From Protula sp. h YS-2021 (Eukaryota > Annelida > Polychaeta > Sabellida > Serpulidae): DNA of 64,000 bases. The DNA is taken from positions 73,364,686 to 73,428,685 of the forward strand of contig OX457030.1 of NCBI GenBank assembly GCA_949752745.1, written 5' to 3'. Below the pieces are notes generated by a model, which saw only the letters and a program-made list of their open reading frames with translations, was not told the origin of the DNA and made no database searches. Of the stretch, positions 1 through 15,392 are shown one piece after another. A program made the position numbers and the translations under genes. Position 1 is the stretch's first letter. Every line of letters starts with the position of its first letter.

Positions 1-505
1 CGCTTGGCTAGTGCTTGTTTCTCGTTGGCTTGTATTTGTTTCTGGTTGGTTTGTGCTTGTATATTGTTGGCTTGTTATTACAGGTCGTCTTGTGCTTGTT
101 TCTGGTTGGCTTGTGTTTGTGTCTGGTTGGGTTGTGCTTGTTTCTGCTTGGTTTGTGCTACTTTCTGGTTGGCCTGTGCTTGTTTCTGCTTGACTTGTGT
201 TTTTGTCCGCTTGGCTAGTGCTTATTTCTCGTTGGCTTGTATTTGTTTCTGGTTGGTTTGTGCTTGTTTCTCCTTCGCTTGTGCTTGCTTCTGTTTGGCT
301 TGTGCTTGTTTCTGGGTGGCTTGTGCTTATTTCTGGTTGTCTTGTGCTCGTCTCTGGTTGGTTTGTGCTTGTATATGGTTGGCTTGTTGTTATTAGTTGT
401 CGTCTTATGCTTGTTTCTGGTTGGGTTGTGCTGCTTTCTGGTTGGTTTGTGCTGCTTTCTTGTTTGCCTATGCTTGTTTTTGCTTGACTTGTGTTTTTTT
501 CTGTT
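1..505. repeat. Degenerate 21-bp minisatellite with higher-order repeat
   Basis: Tandem copies of a GT-rich unit close to tgcttgtttctggttggctt fill this stretch. A longer period is visible too: bases 1-60 recur almost unchanged at 209-268. All plus-strand frames are open and give a monotonous Cys/Leu/Trp/Val peptide. That is a by-product of a 21-bp period, a multiple of three, and not evidence of a gene. The array is cut by the window start. Confidence 0.85.
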
Positions 506-3500
506 CTTGATTTTGCTGAATCTGTGAAGGTTTGTTGGGACTTTGTGGTTATTTCTGCAGGGTATGTACTTGTTTCTGGAAGTAAAAGCATACATTGTTG
601 GACTACAATACGTAATGATTTTGCAGGAAGAAAAATATAGATTTTTTCCTAATTGTGGCATATTGACATGATGTTTTGCACACATGAAACTCAACACTCA
701 GAACTAACATTTGCTTATTAGGATATAAATATATGCAATAAACATTGTTCCAGTTGAGGTGAAATCAAACGAATAAACAAAGAAAAAACAACAAACAAAA
801 AACATATTCAAGGTGATTGCATAACGAAATAAAAATTAAAATAATGAAGATTAAAATCCTAACCAAATTTTCACGATAAATGTGTTTAATCTTATACCTT
901 TGGGGAACAAAAGAGAGAACTAATGATTTCACTCATTTAACAAGTTCATTTTTTTAAACATACTTAAATACGTACCTGTTTTATGGCCACAGGCTGAACA
1001 CTCGGAATTTCTATGAATTAGCATCAATATTAGCTTGAGTAATGATTTAGGATTTATGTTGGTGATAACAACTTTTTCGCTCCCTTTTGAGACATCCTAA
1101 AATACAAAATTATCCATTTACTGGAAATCATTTCATTAAAATTACCCTCCACTCAAAATTTAATTCAAAACGAAAAACCAAGCTAGTTGCGTCGCACTTT
1201 CAGAAAGCAAATCTTTACTTAAACCTCTTAAGCAGACAGTTATGGAAAGTCAATTAATCTGCAAATAAATACGGTTCGAACAACTTGTTTCGATTTTTTA
1301 AAACTGGATATAGTCCTCTTAATAGAGAATATGTTCTGGTAAATTCTCTTGTAATAAGTCGGTTGGACTACCGTAACTAAGTTTGTGATGTACTTATGTA
1401 TAAAAACGATGCAATCTAACGATGCTGATTTAATGCCTCGTTATTCAATTTGTAGGACAATATCTACATTTAGATGGGTTCCAACAAGGCTTTTTCTGGA
1501 GAGCAACATCCCATTTAGTGCTTCTGCTCTCTCAGAGAGGGTGACCCTCACAAGGTAATCTTTTATATTTTTTAATTCTATAACCAAAGTTCACGCTCAG
1601 TTCAATAAAGCAGATTACATCGGGAGATTTTATTAGTAATGGTAAATGCTTCTTGGTAGCGCTGTTAATAACAGGACTAGCAGCGCTAAATGTCTTAAAT
1701 AAACATTCGAAACCATTCGAGAACCATTCAAACTTTTACCATCTTTTTGTATGAACAGTGAATCTCTAAAGATTATTCTTCATTTTATAAGCGCAATTTT
1801 AACAAAATCTAAAAGATAACCTCAGTGTGAAAATGATTTGACATATGGCATTTAATTCAAATCTTCCTAGGCTAGAGCAAATTTTTCTAACAGGCAAAAA
1901 TTGATCAAAAAGAATATCTCTCTTACAAGAGACAGTTTGGAAGGAACTGAAGAGAAGATAGTTCCTAGCATCTACTTCTTTCTTAAACCAGTCGGTTGAT
2001 AATTACTCGTCACTCTCTTTTTATTACACGCATATCCAATTTTAAGGATTTTCTGTTTCGTAACCATTCTACGTATGACGTTAAGTGACATCGTGATCAC
2101 TGGAGTTGTGTGTGTTTGCGTTGATGTTTTCAAAATTGTTAGAATTAGTGCTGAATCGAAGTCTCTCACTCTCCTATTGTCTTGTTTTCTATTAGATTGT
2201 ATTTTTATATTATCCATTGCAAAATATAGTTAGATTAAACTGTTTGTGCGCTTAGTGTAGCAAACACTATACAAAACCATTATATAATATTATGAAATCC
2301 ATGTTGGTGATCAATATTGACCAAAGGTACGGTGATTTCTTAATACTTTCCTGTTAATTTAATGAAGTTTTCTCAGCCTTACAGCATCTGTGCATGCATT
2401 CATATTATGTCACTTCTGCTCAAGGCTTAGTATTATCAGGTTAATATCATGATATTTATAAATTGAAAAGTTACCTGGTGTGTCACTAATAAATTAAAGA
2501 TATTCGCCTGGAGTTTGTAACTATAGAAAATCAATAACAAAATTTTAACCGTATTTTATTTTTGTTTTTAGACTTTATCTATTGATTATAAACTAAAATG
2601 ATTTGCTTTTCTTTTTAACACTGCCTTGCCCCGTCCGCTACCTGACACAAAATAGACCTTTTTCATTTCAGTGTACCGCATCGTGATTCTATCGGATATT
2701 ACAGCAGTTGAATAATCAACACACTGGCTTTTGAAAGCACGATTAACGAATGGCAATGAATTTGAACCTACCCCTGTTTTTCGATTACCTCCTGTATTTT
2801 AAAATGTTTCCAGTTCTCCAGGGTTAATGTGAACACATTAAAATATTCCCTTACGTTCTCAAATTATGTCCATAAAGTTTAGAAAAAGTAGAATAAAGTA
2901 ATCGTTGTAATAATTGTAATATGAAATAATCTTTGTAGAGTGACAAATCAGAATCTATTGTAAGAAAATTTATTATCACATCGTGCCATTTTTATTTCTT
3001 TTTGAGGTCCATGAATGGTAGTTGTTTTATTTTGACAGCTGTCTTTTGGTGGAGGTCGTCGTGCTATTTATGTCAGTCAACACATAGCACTAATACGACT
3101 TATACGCCATCTACTGTTGTTACTGACAGAGTCATTTGTTGTCCATTATACAATGTATCTTTGCTGTAAACAACCCACAAACCATTGCGGCGCTCTGTTT
3201 TCATCGAAAATAGTAATGCTCATACTATGGCAAAAGAAGTGTTTTATTCTTAAAACCAACTGTGCTCGCATGGCGTTTTCGGTATCGAAAAAAAAATATT
3301 TCAGACTAATTATGCAAAATTACAGATTCAGTTGTATATAAGTTTAACGTTTCGTCTTCCTAGGGCCCGTGATGTCATAGAAAGAGATACGACAAAAAGA
3401 TAAATCAGAACATGTCAAGCAAAAAATAGCTTAATGACTGCTGTCAAGTGTTATGAAGCTGTAAGATGAAAACTTAAATATTTTTATCCCTGCAAATTGC

Positions 3501-6500
3501 TTCCAATATTTTCAAACACGCTGAGACTTCTTTAGAAATGAATTTTGCTGCAGAGTTTTTAAAAAAGGAAAAGTAATATTAGCACAATCCTTTATTAATG
3601 TTTCTTGCACATTTTTCTTTTTCGCCAACCTGTGATTGAAAGTTGGAGTTCTATTCCCTTTGATGAATGCTATTTGGTTTCTAACAAGTTAAGAAAGGTG
3701 GGAAAAGTGTTTTGATTACTGGATATTAATTAATTTTCCCCGATATGAAGCAACAGTTCATATTGAGGTCCTTCCATTGTACAATACAAAGGTATCATGT
3801 AAAAAGTACATAAATGAACAAAAACAACAAAGCCAGCTTTGATATCTATGTATCAAATAACCCATAAAATTACAGATTAACAAACGAGAAAGCAAGCTAG
3901 AATTACCGGAATTAGTCGTACGGGGAAATAACCTGACGATCTCTCTACATCAACAGTTGATAAGAGTGGCCTAGTTATATTTATTTTAAAGATTAAATAA
4001 TAGAGCATTGACTCTGTTTTCAACGCTTGCCCTAAGCACAATCAAACGCTATAATCCATATCTTAAAGGGCTAACTTTTCTTTTGGAACCTGTTTTCTAA
4101 ATCCTTTTTACTAGGAAAATAAATATATACCACAAAATCAATGCTAGAAGTATGGGTATTTGAAGTCCTTTAGGTGGTACATTTTAGGCTATTTTATTTC
4201 CAAACCCGGTTTGCTGCTTAGCGAGTTATTTGTGGCAATGCCATCCATAATGTAAGACATGGCCAAAAGTTACTAATAAAATCTTTCTCACAACAGTGTT
4301 ACTGCAGATGCAAAAGTCACACCCCTGAAGGACAAAATGTAAGGTGACGCAGCACATGTTGGATTTGAGCAGATTAACCGGAAATCATAACTGCACATTG
4401 CAAATATCTAATATTTATTCTCTCAGCCTTAGTATAAATAAGCCAGGTCCATCACCGATACTTGCGGACCCAAGTACTGATACCGCATCACTCCAACTGA
4501 ACACAAAAACAGTGAACAGAAGATTTATAAGAAAGACAAATGTCACCAAACATGAGTTATATAATAACAGAAACACAACATTATGATTGCGAGAAAAATT
4601 ATTTTATAATTGTTGTTTTATCATATTTTATCATAAAATATGAAATGTCTATTGCTTAAGAATGAAGCTTTCTTTTGGACATCGTGACAAAAGACACACT
4701 CCAGCAGGAGCATAGGAAACACACTGCAACGTACTTTCCGCAATTGAAGACTGTGAAAGTCATAGAGACGTCTCATAAATACATCTTAGATTTCTGCCCA
4801 TCAAATCCTTATTCACGAGAAATAACAAATTTAAAAAATATGATAAAAATAGAACTTTAATAGCATTGCAAATTCAGTTTGACCTTTTGACACTGAATTT
4901 AGAGATAATATATTCACAAATATCATAAATTCACAAAGTTAATTTTAGATTTAAAATTTTAGATGACAATATTAATAGAGGAGGATGGGTCATAGTCTCC
5001 ACCAGGACTAGGCTCTTTGAGATGGGCGGGTGCCTATAATTATAAAAAAGTGGCAGATTACTGTACATACCTCGCGATTTGTAGAAGCACACATAGCCAA
5101 ATGATATGTTAAAAAAGCAACTATTCCAAGCCTTATGACTTGCCGTAATGCAATCATTTTGCTAGTGTATCTTTGGTATTACATTGCAACATCCAATTTT
5201 GTAATGTTCGAGCGCGATGCAAGACATGTGCAAATTAGTTCAATTGTCATGAACACTCAATCTCCAGAAAATTGAATAAGTCCTTTTAAAATTTAGAATG
5301 GATCCGGATTCTGTAGAAGCCGCATTTTGTTTGATCTTTAATAGCAATCTATCTTTAAAAAGTTTCTAGGGAACGGAGTAGCAATTTTATTATCAACCCG
5401 TATTTGCTTATGACGTCTACACTGAAATAGATCTCTGTAGTCTGAGTACCTGTATACCTTGGCTTGGTATTCTGCATTTTATTCATTTTGTTTTAGCCAA
5501 ATAATTTGGTCCGATAACGACCCCTGATAACCAACACCGCGAAATGAAAAAGAGAACATTGTGATAAATCTGCTACAATGCTTTTATGCTTAAGTACAGT
5601 ACACAACACATTAGCTTGTAAGACACCAAAACTTGATTTTTTACGTGAATCAGAAAGATATCCAGGCTTATAGTGATGGTAATTTATTCCAAAACAATTT
5701 GCGTTATGTTGCTGGATTCGATATTACAATCGGCAATTTCTTCTTCTTTTTCGGCCTTGTGCCTGTAATACTAAACTGGAAACAACCTGTAATAGGCCCA
5801 TACATTGTTTATAAGATAGGTAATAACGTTGTAGTGACGGTACGATATAACAGCTCAATCATTTTTCATCTGAAGATGGGGCGGGGAATTAAAAGAAAAA
5901 AAAAACAAACAAACAATCAATATTTATTAGCACTTATATATTTGGTCTAAAATAATGGATCAAATGCGGAGAGATAAAAAAGTTGAACTATACAGACATG
6001 TTTTGAAGACTAAATATTCATTTCATAACAGCTTTCCCGACGTTGTGAGCTTTGGAAGGGTGGAAGCGGTAGTGATAGGGAGGGGCAGAATTCGGAATTT
6101 TATTTCAGAAAACAAAAGCATAAACATTTTATCTCGTAATTTTGTTCTTCATCAAGTCGCATGAACGGAGTACAATATTAGCACTCATGAGTTATCCGGC
6201 CATCAACTAAAAAAACAAAATCATAAATATTTTCTAAGCAGAAATATGTAGTTTAAAAGCCCAGATAGAATGTCCGTCATGTTAGACGTTTTTTGACATA
6301 TGATTTTTCTTGATAAGTACCGATTCCTCCACATTTCCCTATGAACTACTGAATAAATAATTTAAACATTTACGTACAAGCTGTTGTGCAACTTTTAAAC
6401 GCACTCTGAAGGGTATTGAATTAAAAACTCTCTGATTCTCTGTAGCGGAAGCCAGGTAGCAATATGTTATCAATTTTAATGTTAGTTAAAGTTTTACTTT

Positions 6501-7100
6501 TGGTTTAACCGACAAGAGTTTATAATGGGAGCGAAGAGTTAATGTAACGACTTAAAACAGGAGTGCAACTTTAAAGATGTACTCATTTAGGGTTCTAGTG
6601 AGGAGATGACACTTCCAGTGTTCTGTCAAGACGAACAGACGAATTGCTGTCATCTGTCTTTCAGAAAGAACTACGTGAATATGAATAGAGCCTCTTTTTC
6701 CATTGTGTTCCTTCATCTACAACGTTTAGCATCCGTCGAAGCCGTAGATTTCCTGGTAGTTTATGTCATTTACAATTATTTAGCAACAGAAAGTATAATA
6801 TTCACACGTTGACACGCAGGAATATCCAGAAATTTGTCAAGCATAAATGAAGAAAATGTTGATGTAGAGATTGCTAAGTTTTCAACCACTTAACACACTG
6901 CAACAACAGGGCTACAGACATGCACTACACTCGCTTTAATTTAAACCCACGTTGTTATTTCTTTGGCTCACGTATACGATGATTCCCACAATGGTGTATA
7001 ACAATGCTAACGATAAATTCCTAAAAACATATTTAACAAAAAACATTGAATCGGTTCATTCATGTTAGTTAATTAGCTAATAACGCTTTGACTTGTGAGT
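506..7100. other. AT-rich non-coding stretch, nothing recognised
   Basis: Only scattered open frames shorter than about 105 codons occur, with no recognisable domain, no convincing exon series and no clear transposon termini. The ORFs near 3117, 4344, 5633 and 6606 have low-complexity or non-protein-like composition. This is most likely intergenic or deep intronic DNA. Confidence 0.6.
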
Positions 7101-7715
7101 AAATTTAAGGATTCACGACTTTAAAATGAAAACAAAATATCCGCTTGTGTTTGAATGTTGAAAACACACATACAGTTCAAAATACACACAAAAAAAAAAC
7201 AAAAAATGCGCACTGTTTTAGCACTTAGTTGCAAGCGCTCTAGCAATAATTCTGGTATTAACTACGACATTAAAGTTTGCATCAGCGATACATATAAACA
7301 ACACCCTTTACATTCAGTCCCATCGATGCAGCAAATAGCCGGAAAACAATGTGTAGATTCACTGCGGGTACTTATAAACCTCTGTGTTGTCTTCAACCGA
7401 CCTGAACATAACTTCCCATCCTGGCTGGCACTCAGACAACAAAATGGCGCTGTTGCGTGTTGTAGTGGTTCTCCAAATTCACAGCCGATACCACTGCCTT
7501 GGTTGTGCCGTCCACGAGTAGCCTTACTGTAGGTGACTCAATGTCAAGGTTGAACATGGAGACTGCATACTGTACACGTGAACATACTAGTACTGGTGTT
7601 GTAATGAATGCATTAGTTACTGTGAGTCATATCAAACTGAATCACCTGGTCTGTTGTGGCTGTTGTTGGTTCGCTTGGATATGCTGTGAAAGGTATTACT
7701 TCTTTTCAGAGTAAC
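7101..7715. other. Locally GC-richer island, coding status unclear
   Basis: This segment is less AT-rich than its surroundings. It has overlapping open frames on the plus strand (7155-7532 and 7499-7714) and another on the minus strand over roughly 7446-7610. None matches a family I know. An exon of an unrecognised gene or an old transposon fragment are both possible. Confidence 0.3.
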
Positions 7716-10700
7716 ATAAAAGTAATGTTTGTAAGAAAGTTTTATTTGTCCTTAATATCCAAACTCAAATTGAATTGCGCAATGAAATTTGCTACCATAT
7801 GAATTTCGTTCATTTCAAGTGTCTGTTTTTTTCTTGTCGTCATAGCTTTTCATTAAAAAGCAATAAAAAGATGCCGATTAAACTAAAATAGATTATTTAT
7901 AAAACCCATCGCTGACAGCTCGCCAGATAACTCAATGACTGTATTTTCAAGAACTGCAATTTTGTCCTATAAACTTTGTGTAGAATTGTGTAGTAAGTCA
8001 TTCTCAGCCTGTAAGCTAATGAGTGACGAATCCAGACGAGTTATTCTCACCGCCAATGATGCTGCAAAGTTCCTTTAAATTTGAAATCCATTAGTGATTG
8101 TAAAGTATTCATGTTTTGAAACAGATATTCAATTAAAACAAACCTTATCCAATAGCTTCAGCAGATGATGACATATTTCCCATGTTTCAAAGCAGCTGTT
8201 TTGATTTGAACACAAAACCACCTAACGCTATATCATTAAATATGGCTTAGCATATTATACATGACATTTCCTAGTATTTCTTCAGCATTTCACTCTTCGG
8301 CAATTTGCTCGAGAAGGAAACTCAATTGGGTATGGAAAACTTGGAGACTAATAACATTTAGATCTCACAATTTTTAACTGTGCCCAGGGTGAGTGATTAA
8401 TCATTGTCCAGGTGATTAGTTAATTAATTATTTACTACTATTGTTTATTACTTATATTTTTTTCAAAATAATGAATCGTTATATATTATATGTATAAAAT
8501 TGCACATCAATGCTTTTTGTCGGACATTTAACTTAATGCTCTATTTTTAAGTTGAATTTTTGTTGGCGTACAAGCAATCAACAGCGCTGCTTTCAATGTG
8601 ACTGCCTTTAAGTTGTTTACTTTTTAATTTGAATTCAGGTGCTTATTTGTTGAATATAGATAACTTTTTATTCAGTGATTTTGCAAATATACTATTACTT
8701 ACTCATATATTTCCATCCTTGTAATGATTCCGGTTGGAATAAAACAAGAGACGAGGTGTCGAGTAGCTCACCCGAATGGTGTGTAGATAATTTTCCACTC
8801 AGATTAAAAGAATCACAATAGTCACTAAGCATGCAAGCGACACATATGCTGTCGCTGATGTCAAACTCTTAGTAAGCACAATGTCTGCGGGTTGACGGGA
8901 GTTATTTGTAGCTGTATACCAATCATGTCTTTGGAGTAGTTCAAAGGGGTAGAGACTGACGGAATGTGAGCGAGTGAAATAAAAATTTTGACAAAGAGCG
9001 TGAGAATACCAGAATTAGATACAGAACGAAGTGACAGACCAAATAAGAGAGATACTTTTATATGATATCATCGGGTCAGTTCTCACTGAACGTCAAGTGA
9101 TTGTTTTAAATCAATCATTGATCCAAACAACTGTCACCAGAAAAAAAGCTATCACTGCAAACAAACCAACCAGCTGAGCGAAATATATCATCAAAAACAA
9201 TAAGCAAAGCTATCATCGCAACTAAAATAAGCGAGAAGCTCCGTTTGAAAAATTTATTAAATGGATGTAACAAAATCATAAACGAATGATCTCAGTCACT
9301 CAGTAACAGCATATATCACCCAATGTATTTCGATAAAACCATTACAAGGATTTGTGCTCTAGAATTTGGCAGTCTTTTCCTAAAATATCAATCTTTTAAA
9401 TTATTTCAATAGAAAAATTTTGTTTTACAAAGTGATTTTTATATGTAAAGAAAGCTAATGTGCCAAGGAATATAATCAATTCAGCGATTTGGTAAAACTC
9501 TGAATAAATAAAACAAAATTTGACAGTTTTGGAACTACTGAATAAAGTACACGTGTAATAATTCCTCGTGAATGGATATGCTAGGTATTTGGCTGGTTAC
9601 AATTTGCAGCTTGCATGCAGTGATCTATATGGGCCATTCTGCAGTCCACTTACACGAATTGAATAGAAATGTCTCATTTGACTCGGATACACAAAGTCGA
9701 ATACACAAACTCGATCTCTGTAGAAAAATACATAAAACTCATACAGGATGCAGGGCGGTACCCGCAAAGCAAAACAAGGAGGTTCTGGTAAAGAACATGT
9801 ATTTGTTAACGATGGTAATACTATACTTGTTATTATATCGCAAAGAAAGCTATGACTAAGTTGCAATAAGAAACATTTATTATTTATTTATTTATAAAAC
9901 ATTTATATTTTGTATCAGTCAGAGCTTATGTTCTACAAAAGATGAGTGGACTTGATTCGGAAACTGAAAGAAAAAAGATTTAATCTTATGATAATGCTAC
10001 GGTTCCTTTTATAAGAATATATCGTGTATCCAAACTTTTGCTGTAATCAACTCATATCAAGGGACTAATGATTCAGTAAAACAGATAAAATAAAAATAAT
10101 GAAAAAATCCGAATCTTATCACTACAGGAATTATTTCTCATGCTCTGGGGATTTTAGACAAGATTACCTCTTCTCTACGTACCTCCTCTACCAAGGACGC
10201 TTGCAAAAATACGTAAAAGAACGATAATCTAAGAAAACTTTCAATTCTACGCCTAACTTATGCTATTAATTTTTCCATAACCCTAGCTTACAGTTCTTTT
10301 TTTCAACCGTTTCACTTTTCTAGCGAATTTTTAAGAACGGTACATTACGGAATGTCAAAACTTGAAACAAAGATTAAATAAATAACTGTCCTAAATTTAA
10401 CAATATTGCACAATAATAGTTTATTAAATTTCTTTACTGTTCTTACATATTTTGTACTTTAAAAGAAGGTTTTCGTCTTAAAATAAGGTATACAAATCTT
10501 AAAAATGTAAACATACGAAACGGATCAGTATGTTTTGTTTTGAATGAATCGTGTACACAAATACAGCTGTTTTGAGACTGATGCAAAGTACTCTGCCCTT
10601 CATAGCACAACACTCATCAATCGCTCTGCCTACGTATTCAGAGCCTCATATCGTTCACCCCCTAACAACACTCTTCCAAACCGTAATAATAACCCTATTT

Positions 10701-13700
10701 AGTGTAGTCTATACAGTCTACAGTTTGTTGCGCACAAACTAAAATAATCCAGGCTTTATAGCAAAATATTTTTGTTCATTTTAATTAAAAAAAGGTTAAT
10801 AATGAAGTGCTATTACTTTGTAAATCAGAAATTTGGAATAAATTTTGCTATTACTTCTTCATAATGCAATCTTTAAATTCAGTTTGAAAAATATACATCA
10901 TATACATTTTGAAAAACGTTTCTCACGTCAGATTTTAAATTATTTTGTTTTCTATAAATTTTGCTTTTACACACGGTTGACTATTAACCTAAAATATGAT
11001 TAATTGCATACGGAATTGATATAACATAAATATAACGTATGTATATGGTCTCTTGGTTGAAAGGTCTTGCAATGAATGATGGCGTAATGGGGCAATTAAT
11101 TCCTTTTCAGACTGTTTTTGGTATGATTAAAACAGGAATAGCTTAAATCCAGGAAATGTCACACATCATGGCTACAAATATGCTTTATAACAAAGCATAA
11201 TAAGTGACAACATATATTTTCACGTGACAGCATAAAAACATATATTTTCAACGTGACAACATATATAATGTAGAAATACTAATGAAAGATGTTTAAATTG
11301 TAACATCTACTACATTAACTAACCCGCTAAATTAAAAATATGTTGTGGGTGATGAAAGATTATTCCGTGTTCAAATTTAAAAAAAAAGAATATGTAGTGT
11401 TCTGAAATCCATAAATTATATTGTATTTTTAATACCATTTACATCTCTATTACAATAGTTCAAATAAAAATGACTATTAAAATTTGAGTTCTAAAATTAT
11501 ATTTTGTATTCTAGATATGACATATTTACTTTTAGTACAGTAAAATATTTTTAGATATCAATAATTAAATTCTTGGCATGGGCATAAAATGCATAAACAG
11601 CACTCATAATTTCTATATAAGCTGATATATACAGATTTTTGACAATCAATAGAAAAGTACTGGAATATTATTATAGCCAAACATTAAAAAATCGATTATT
11701 TTTAGCTTAATTTTGATTTAAAATCAAGTTCAGGAATAGCCTTTCCAGATTTTCGAGTCAAAACTCATGTCATGAGGCCGTTTATGAAATTCGGTGCGGA
11801 ACGATTTGTTGAAGCCGCCACCATAGTCAAGTTTTGTGGTACTGTCGGTCGCCGATGGCTAGATACCGAGACATAAATTACATTCGTTCGGTATTTGTAT
11901 TTTACCTCAGTAGGAGCAATATGATAGCTAAAACCTGGCCGCATCAGACTGAGACTATAAACACTTTTTCAGCAGGACGAAAAAAACGTTTTCTGTGGTC
12001 AAAATAAACTTAATTACATCCAATGCTGATGTAAAGCCATTTGAGCAGAATGCTTCAACTAGAAAGTCTCGGGAATCTTGAAACCAACCATAAGTATAAT
12101 TATTAAAGAACATTTTCTACAACTGTTTTAAAAATTCTTTAGTAAATTTATAATAATGAAACATTTCAGAACCTTTTAAAATACAACGTTCTTTGACATT
12201 TTACATATAAAAGTTTTAAATAATTATTTTTTACCAATAGTTCTTTTTGGATGCTTTTTTCAAAAAGCAAAAGGCAATAAATCAGGCACTTTATCTGCGT
12301 AGTCACTGCCATGCTGTCTTATAGATTATGGATGATTTTATCTAAACGTTCTTGTGGACGTAAAATCCTTGATACAGAAGGTGTATATTGTTGTCGATTC
12401 CCAATCCCTCACTTTTTCAATGCCAAAGTTCTATTTTCAGGATTTCATGGCACTTTATGTTGTTCTGTAAAAATTAATGAATGAATTATAAATCTGTTGT
12501 AGCAGCAAGATTATAGTAAATAATAAATGTATACTATTCATATTGTGCTTATACAGTTGAATTAAAATTTCGACTACATATTACATTAATATCTAGTTAA
12601 AATCTGTTAACTTGTTATTTATGACATCAGGCTTATGTATTTTCAGTTTGTCTGAACCTACTTCTGCTTTTTCGGTTCTATGATGAACTTCAGTAATGAA
12701 GTTTGAAGTTTTCGAGCTATATTTGGAACTAAAATTCAGTTAATATAGCGTCTTATATTTTCATTGGAAACCCGTTCACGTTTACTTGCATAAACTTAAA
12801 ACTCATCATTGCCCTGCTCATCAAACATGCACTCTCTACACTGAAAAATAACGATTTTTCCTCATGCTTACCAGGAATCCGCAAAATATCATTTTCAAAA
12901 CACAATTTTGCTACAATTTATTAATTAATACTCAATTACATTTACTGGTTTCAACGTATGTTTTTATCTGCTTGCATTGTTGTCTGCATGTTTTACAGCT
13001 GTGGTTAACAATCATGCACAAGAAGGAGTATGTTTAAATCCTAACCTCTTGTCTGCATCATGGTTAACCAGCCCATGCCCGTGCGCTACGATGTACATCT
13101 TTATATGTTTTCAGATAGTTGCATTGCTAGTGGATAGCATATCACATTGAATAATAAAATTGTTCGAATATATCACGTTGTTCGAACACATCACTCTCTG
13201 TTCGATACATTCTTCAATGAAGATGTATCACTCAGAGACAAGTCGACCCTTTAGAGCATAGCCATTCACATATCGTCATAAGCCCGTGCTTAAACAGAGA
13301 AACTTAAAATGAACGCTTGAAATAAATCGGCTTAATAATGCTGTACTAAAACAACTCGTTAATTTGTCGTCCTTGTAAATCACTTTGCGTAAAAATTAAA
13401 ACATTCGACCTTCTCTATCGTATTGGATTGTTGGGGCATTTTTAATGAACCTGGAAATTTAATGTGAGTAAAATCTTTAATTGATGGGTTTAGCTAATTT
13501 CACGTATAAAGCAAGTTGTGTTGGCGAGGGAGGGGTTAGGACGGAGACATGTTATCTTGTCAATTTAATTAATCTATTGTAATTAAACGCAGAGAAGTCG
13601 CCAGCTAATTACTATATTATTTAAAATGAGTTTAGCCAAGCAAGTTCACTCATGAACACATAATAATGGGATATTATGTGAAACTTGTCATCTACTATAG

Positions 13701-14740
13701 AAACAATATTTAACATATAAAAAGTGTTAATGTTTTGTTGTATTTCTTGAGAACGTTCAGTTTAATTACACCTTATTTAGTGACACAAGAGACATACACC
13801 TCCTTCCTTTACAGTCAACTGTTCTTTAGATTACCGATCTTTCTCCAAACATTTCTCTCCATTGCCCTCAAACTACGTATACCCATCAAGGCACAGCCAT
13901 GCGCTCCATAACTGCCTTCTCACAAATGCAAACAAAGAAATTCACTCTTCTAAACCCTTTCGCAACACTTATCCAAAATAATTTATTTAGCAGCAACAAC
14001 AAAATAAAAAGACAATATGTCAAGGCAGCTTTATTATATAACTAAAGGCCCGAGCGTAAAGAAATGATATCAAACACTATGAAGGGAACATATTAGTAGC
14101 TGAGTAAAAGTTTTTGGTTTATCGCGCGTCCTGTTTGTCCTTGCTGTCGAAATTCTTGAAAATTATACTTAGAGAAAATAAGAAAATTGTTGGCAACAAA
14201 GTAAATGTAACTGTAAATGTAACAGCTGACTTATCCATATAGAGCCTCGTTTTGAAACCGTGAGACAAGTAGATAGCATAATATTAAATAAGGTCTATAG
14301 AGATCTATCGAAGTATATGCGGCGTTATGTCATAAAAATTTAAAAACACTGGCAGCTGGGTTATTTCCCGGATCACTCTGAAGTGATGCTAATGAGAACG
14401 TTATAATGATGCTCAGAGAGTGCTCGATCCCAGTGCTCTATCTCAGGTTACTTTCGAGAATCCCTCATTATCAGTGTGGATGGCTGGTTTTAAAGGGAGG
14501 CACACGGCTATTTCATCGAAGGCTTTCATCTAAACCTTATACTGTAAACAGGCTTTTGGACCTACCCCCACATTGACCTGGATTTTCGTTCGAAAATGCA
14601 TCTTAATGTAGGATCAAACACATGCAAATCCCCATGGTCTGTTTTGTTCATCAACTTTGACGATTTTACGCTCAGATTGGACGAATAAACCTCTTTTTGA
14701 AATTGGGGTATCTGGTATTTACTTTGCGCTATAAGTGTTC
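7716..14740. other. AT-rich non-coding stretch with small tandem repeats
   Basis: No gene is recognised. A short tandem pattern of about 28 bp, built on gtgacaacatatattttca, occurs at roughly 11,200-11,270. A motif gttcgaa...atatcac repeats about three times at 13,155-13,215. The frames at 9572, 9597 and 10551 are short and unlike known proteins. Confidence 0.55.
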
Positions 14741-14745
14741 CACAA

Positions 14746-14767
14746 ACCCCCCCCCCTCCCCTCCCCC
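14746..14767. repeat. Poly-C/CT tract
   Basis: A nearly pure C run with single T interruptions, a low-complexity tract with C-quadruplex potential on this strand. The open frames that cross it on both strands (14562-14882) are not supported as genes. Confidence 0.7.
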
Positions 14768-15312
14768 GCACTTTAACAGTATTGCAGGAGTGAAATACAC
14801 GGGTGTAGTGAAAAAAATGCATTTAAATGCAGTCAAACATACCAAAGAGTGTAAAAAGGGACGTCTGTGCTTATATCACTGAAGCAATGGGCTAAACAGC
14901 CTTGACCTGGCAGTATACGGATCTAACAGAGTTCTTGTGCCGAATGAAGATAAGGAGAGATGGCAGATAGAAAAAAGTGAAGGGACAAATCTTGCTGCTT
15001 ACGGACAAAATAAGTCATTTTTACAAAATGTAACCTTCAAAACACACATGTTGAGCTAATAAAAAGGCTGGAAGACAATAACGTGACATGCTTGCACAGA
15101 AATTTTTGCAAAACAAACAAACGGTTGGTTGGAGTGGTGAGACAACTTGAAATAACCAACATGAAGCTTGCAAAGAGTCCATTTTCTTATTTCACATTTC
15201 TAGAAGGGTGGAATATGGCTGGGGGTCTTGAATCTTATAGCAAAAAATAATAATATGTAAACACGTAAAAAGCCCATGTGTCCAATAGGTTTGGGGTATT
15301 ACAAATGAATTC

Positions 15313-15392
15313 GAGACAGAACGCCCGAGGACACAAAGTCCACAGACACAACATCCACGAATAGAACGTCCACGGACACAACGTCCACACAT
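15313..15392. repeat. 15-bp minisatellite
   Basis: About four to five copies of a unit close to tccacggacacaacg in head-to-tail order. It keeps minus-strand frames open because 15 is a multiple of three, which explains the Cys/Arg/Gly-rich translation there. Confidence 0.75.

Noticed and set aside
4..527. Long open frames on both strands at the window start
   Set aside because: They follow from a 21-bp tandem repeat; the translations are monotonous and appear in several frames at once.
5633..6164. Two adjacent plus-strand frames of 105 and 69 codons
   Set aside because: They look like chance frames: no domain, no splice context and low-complexity stretches.
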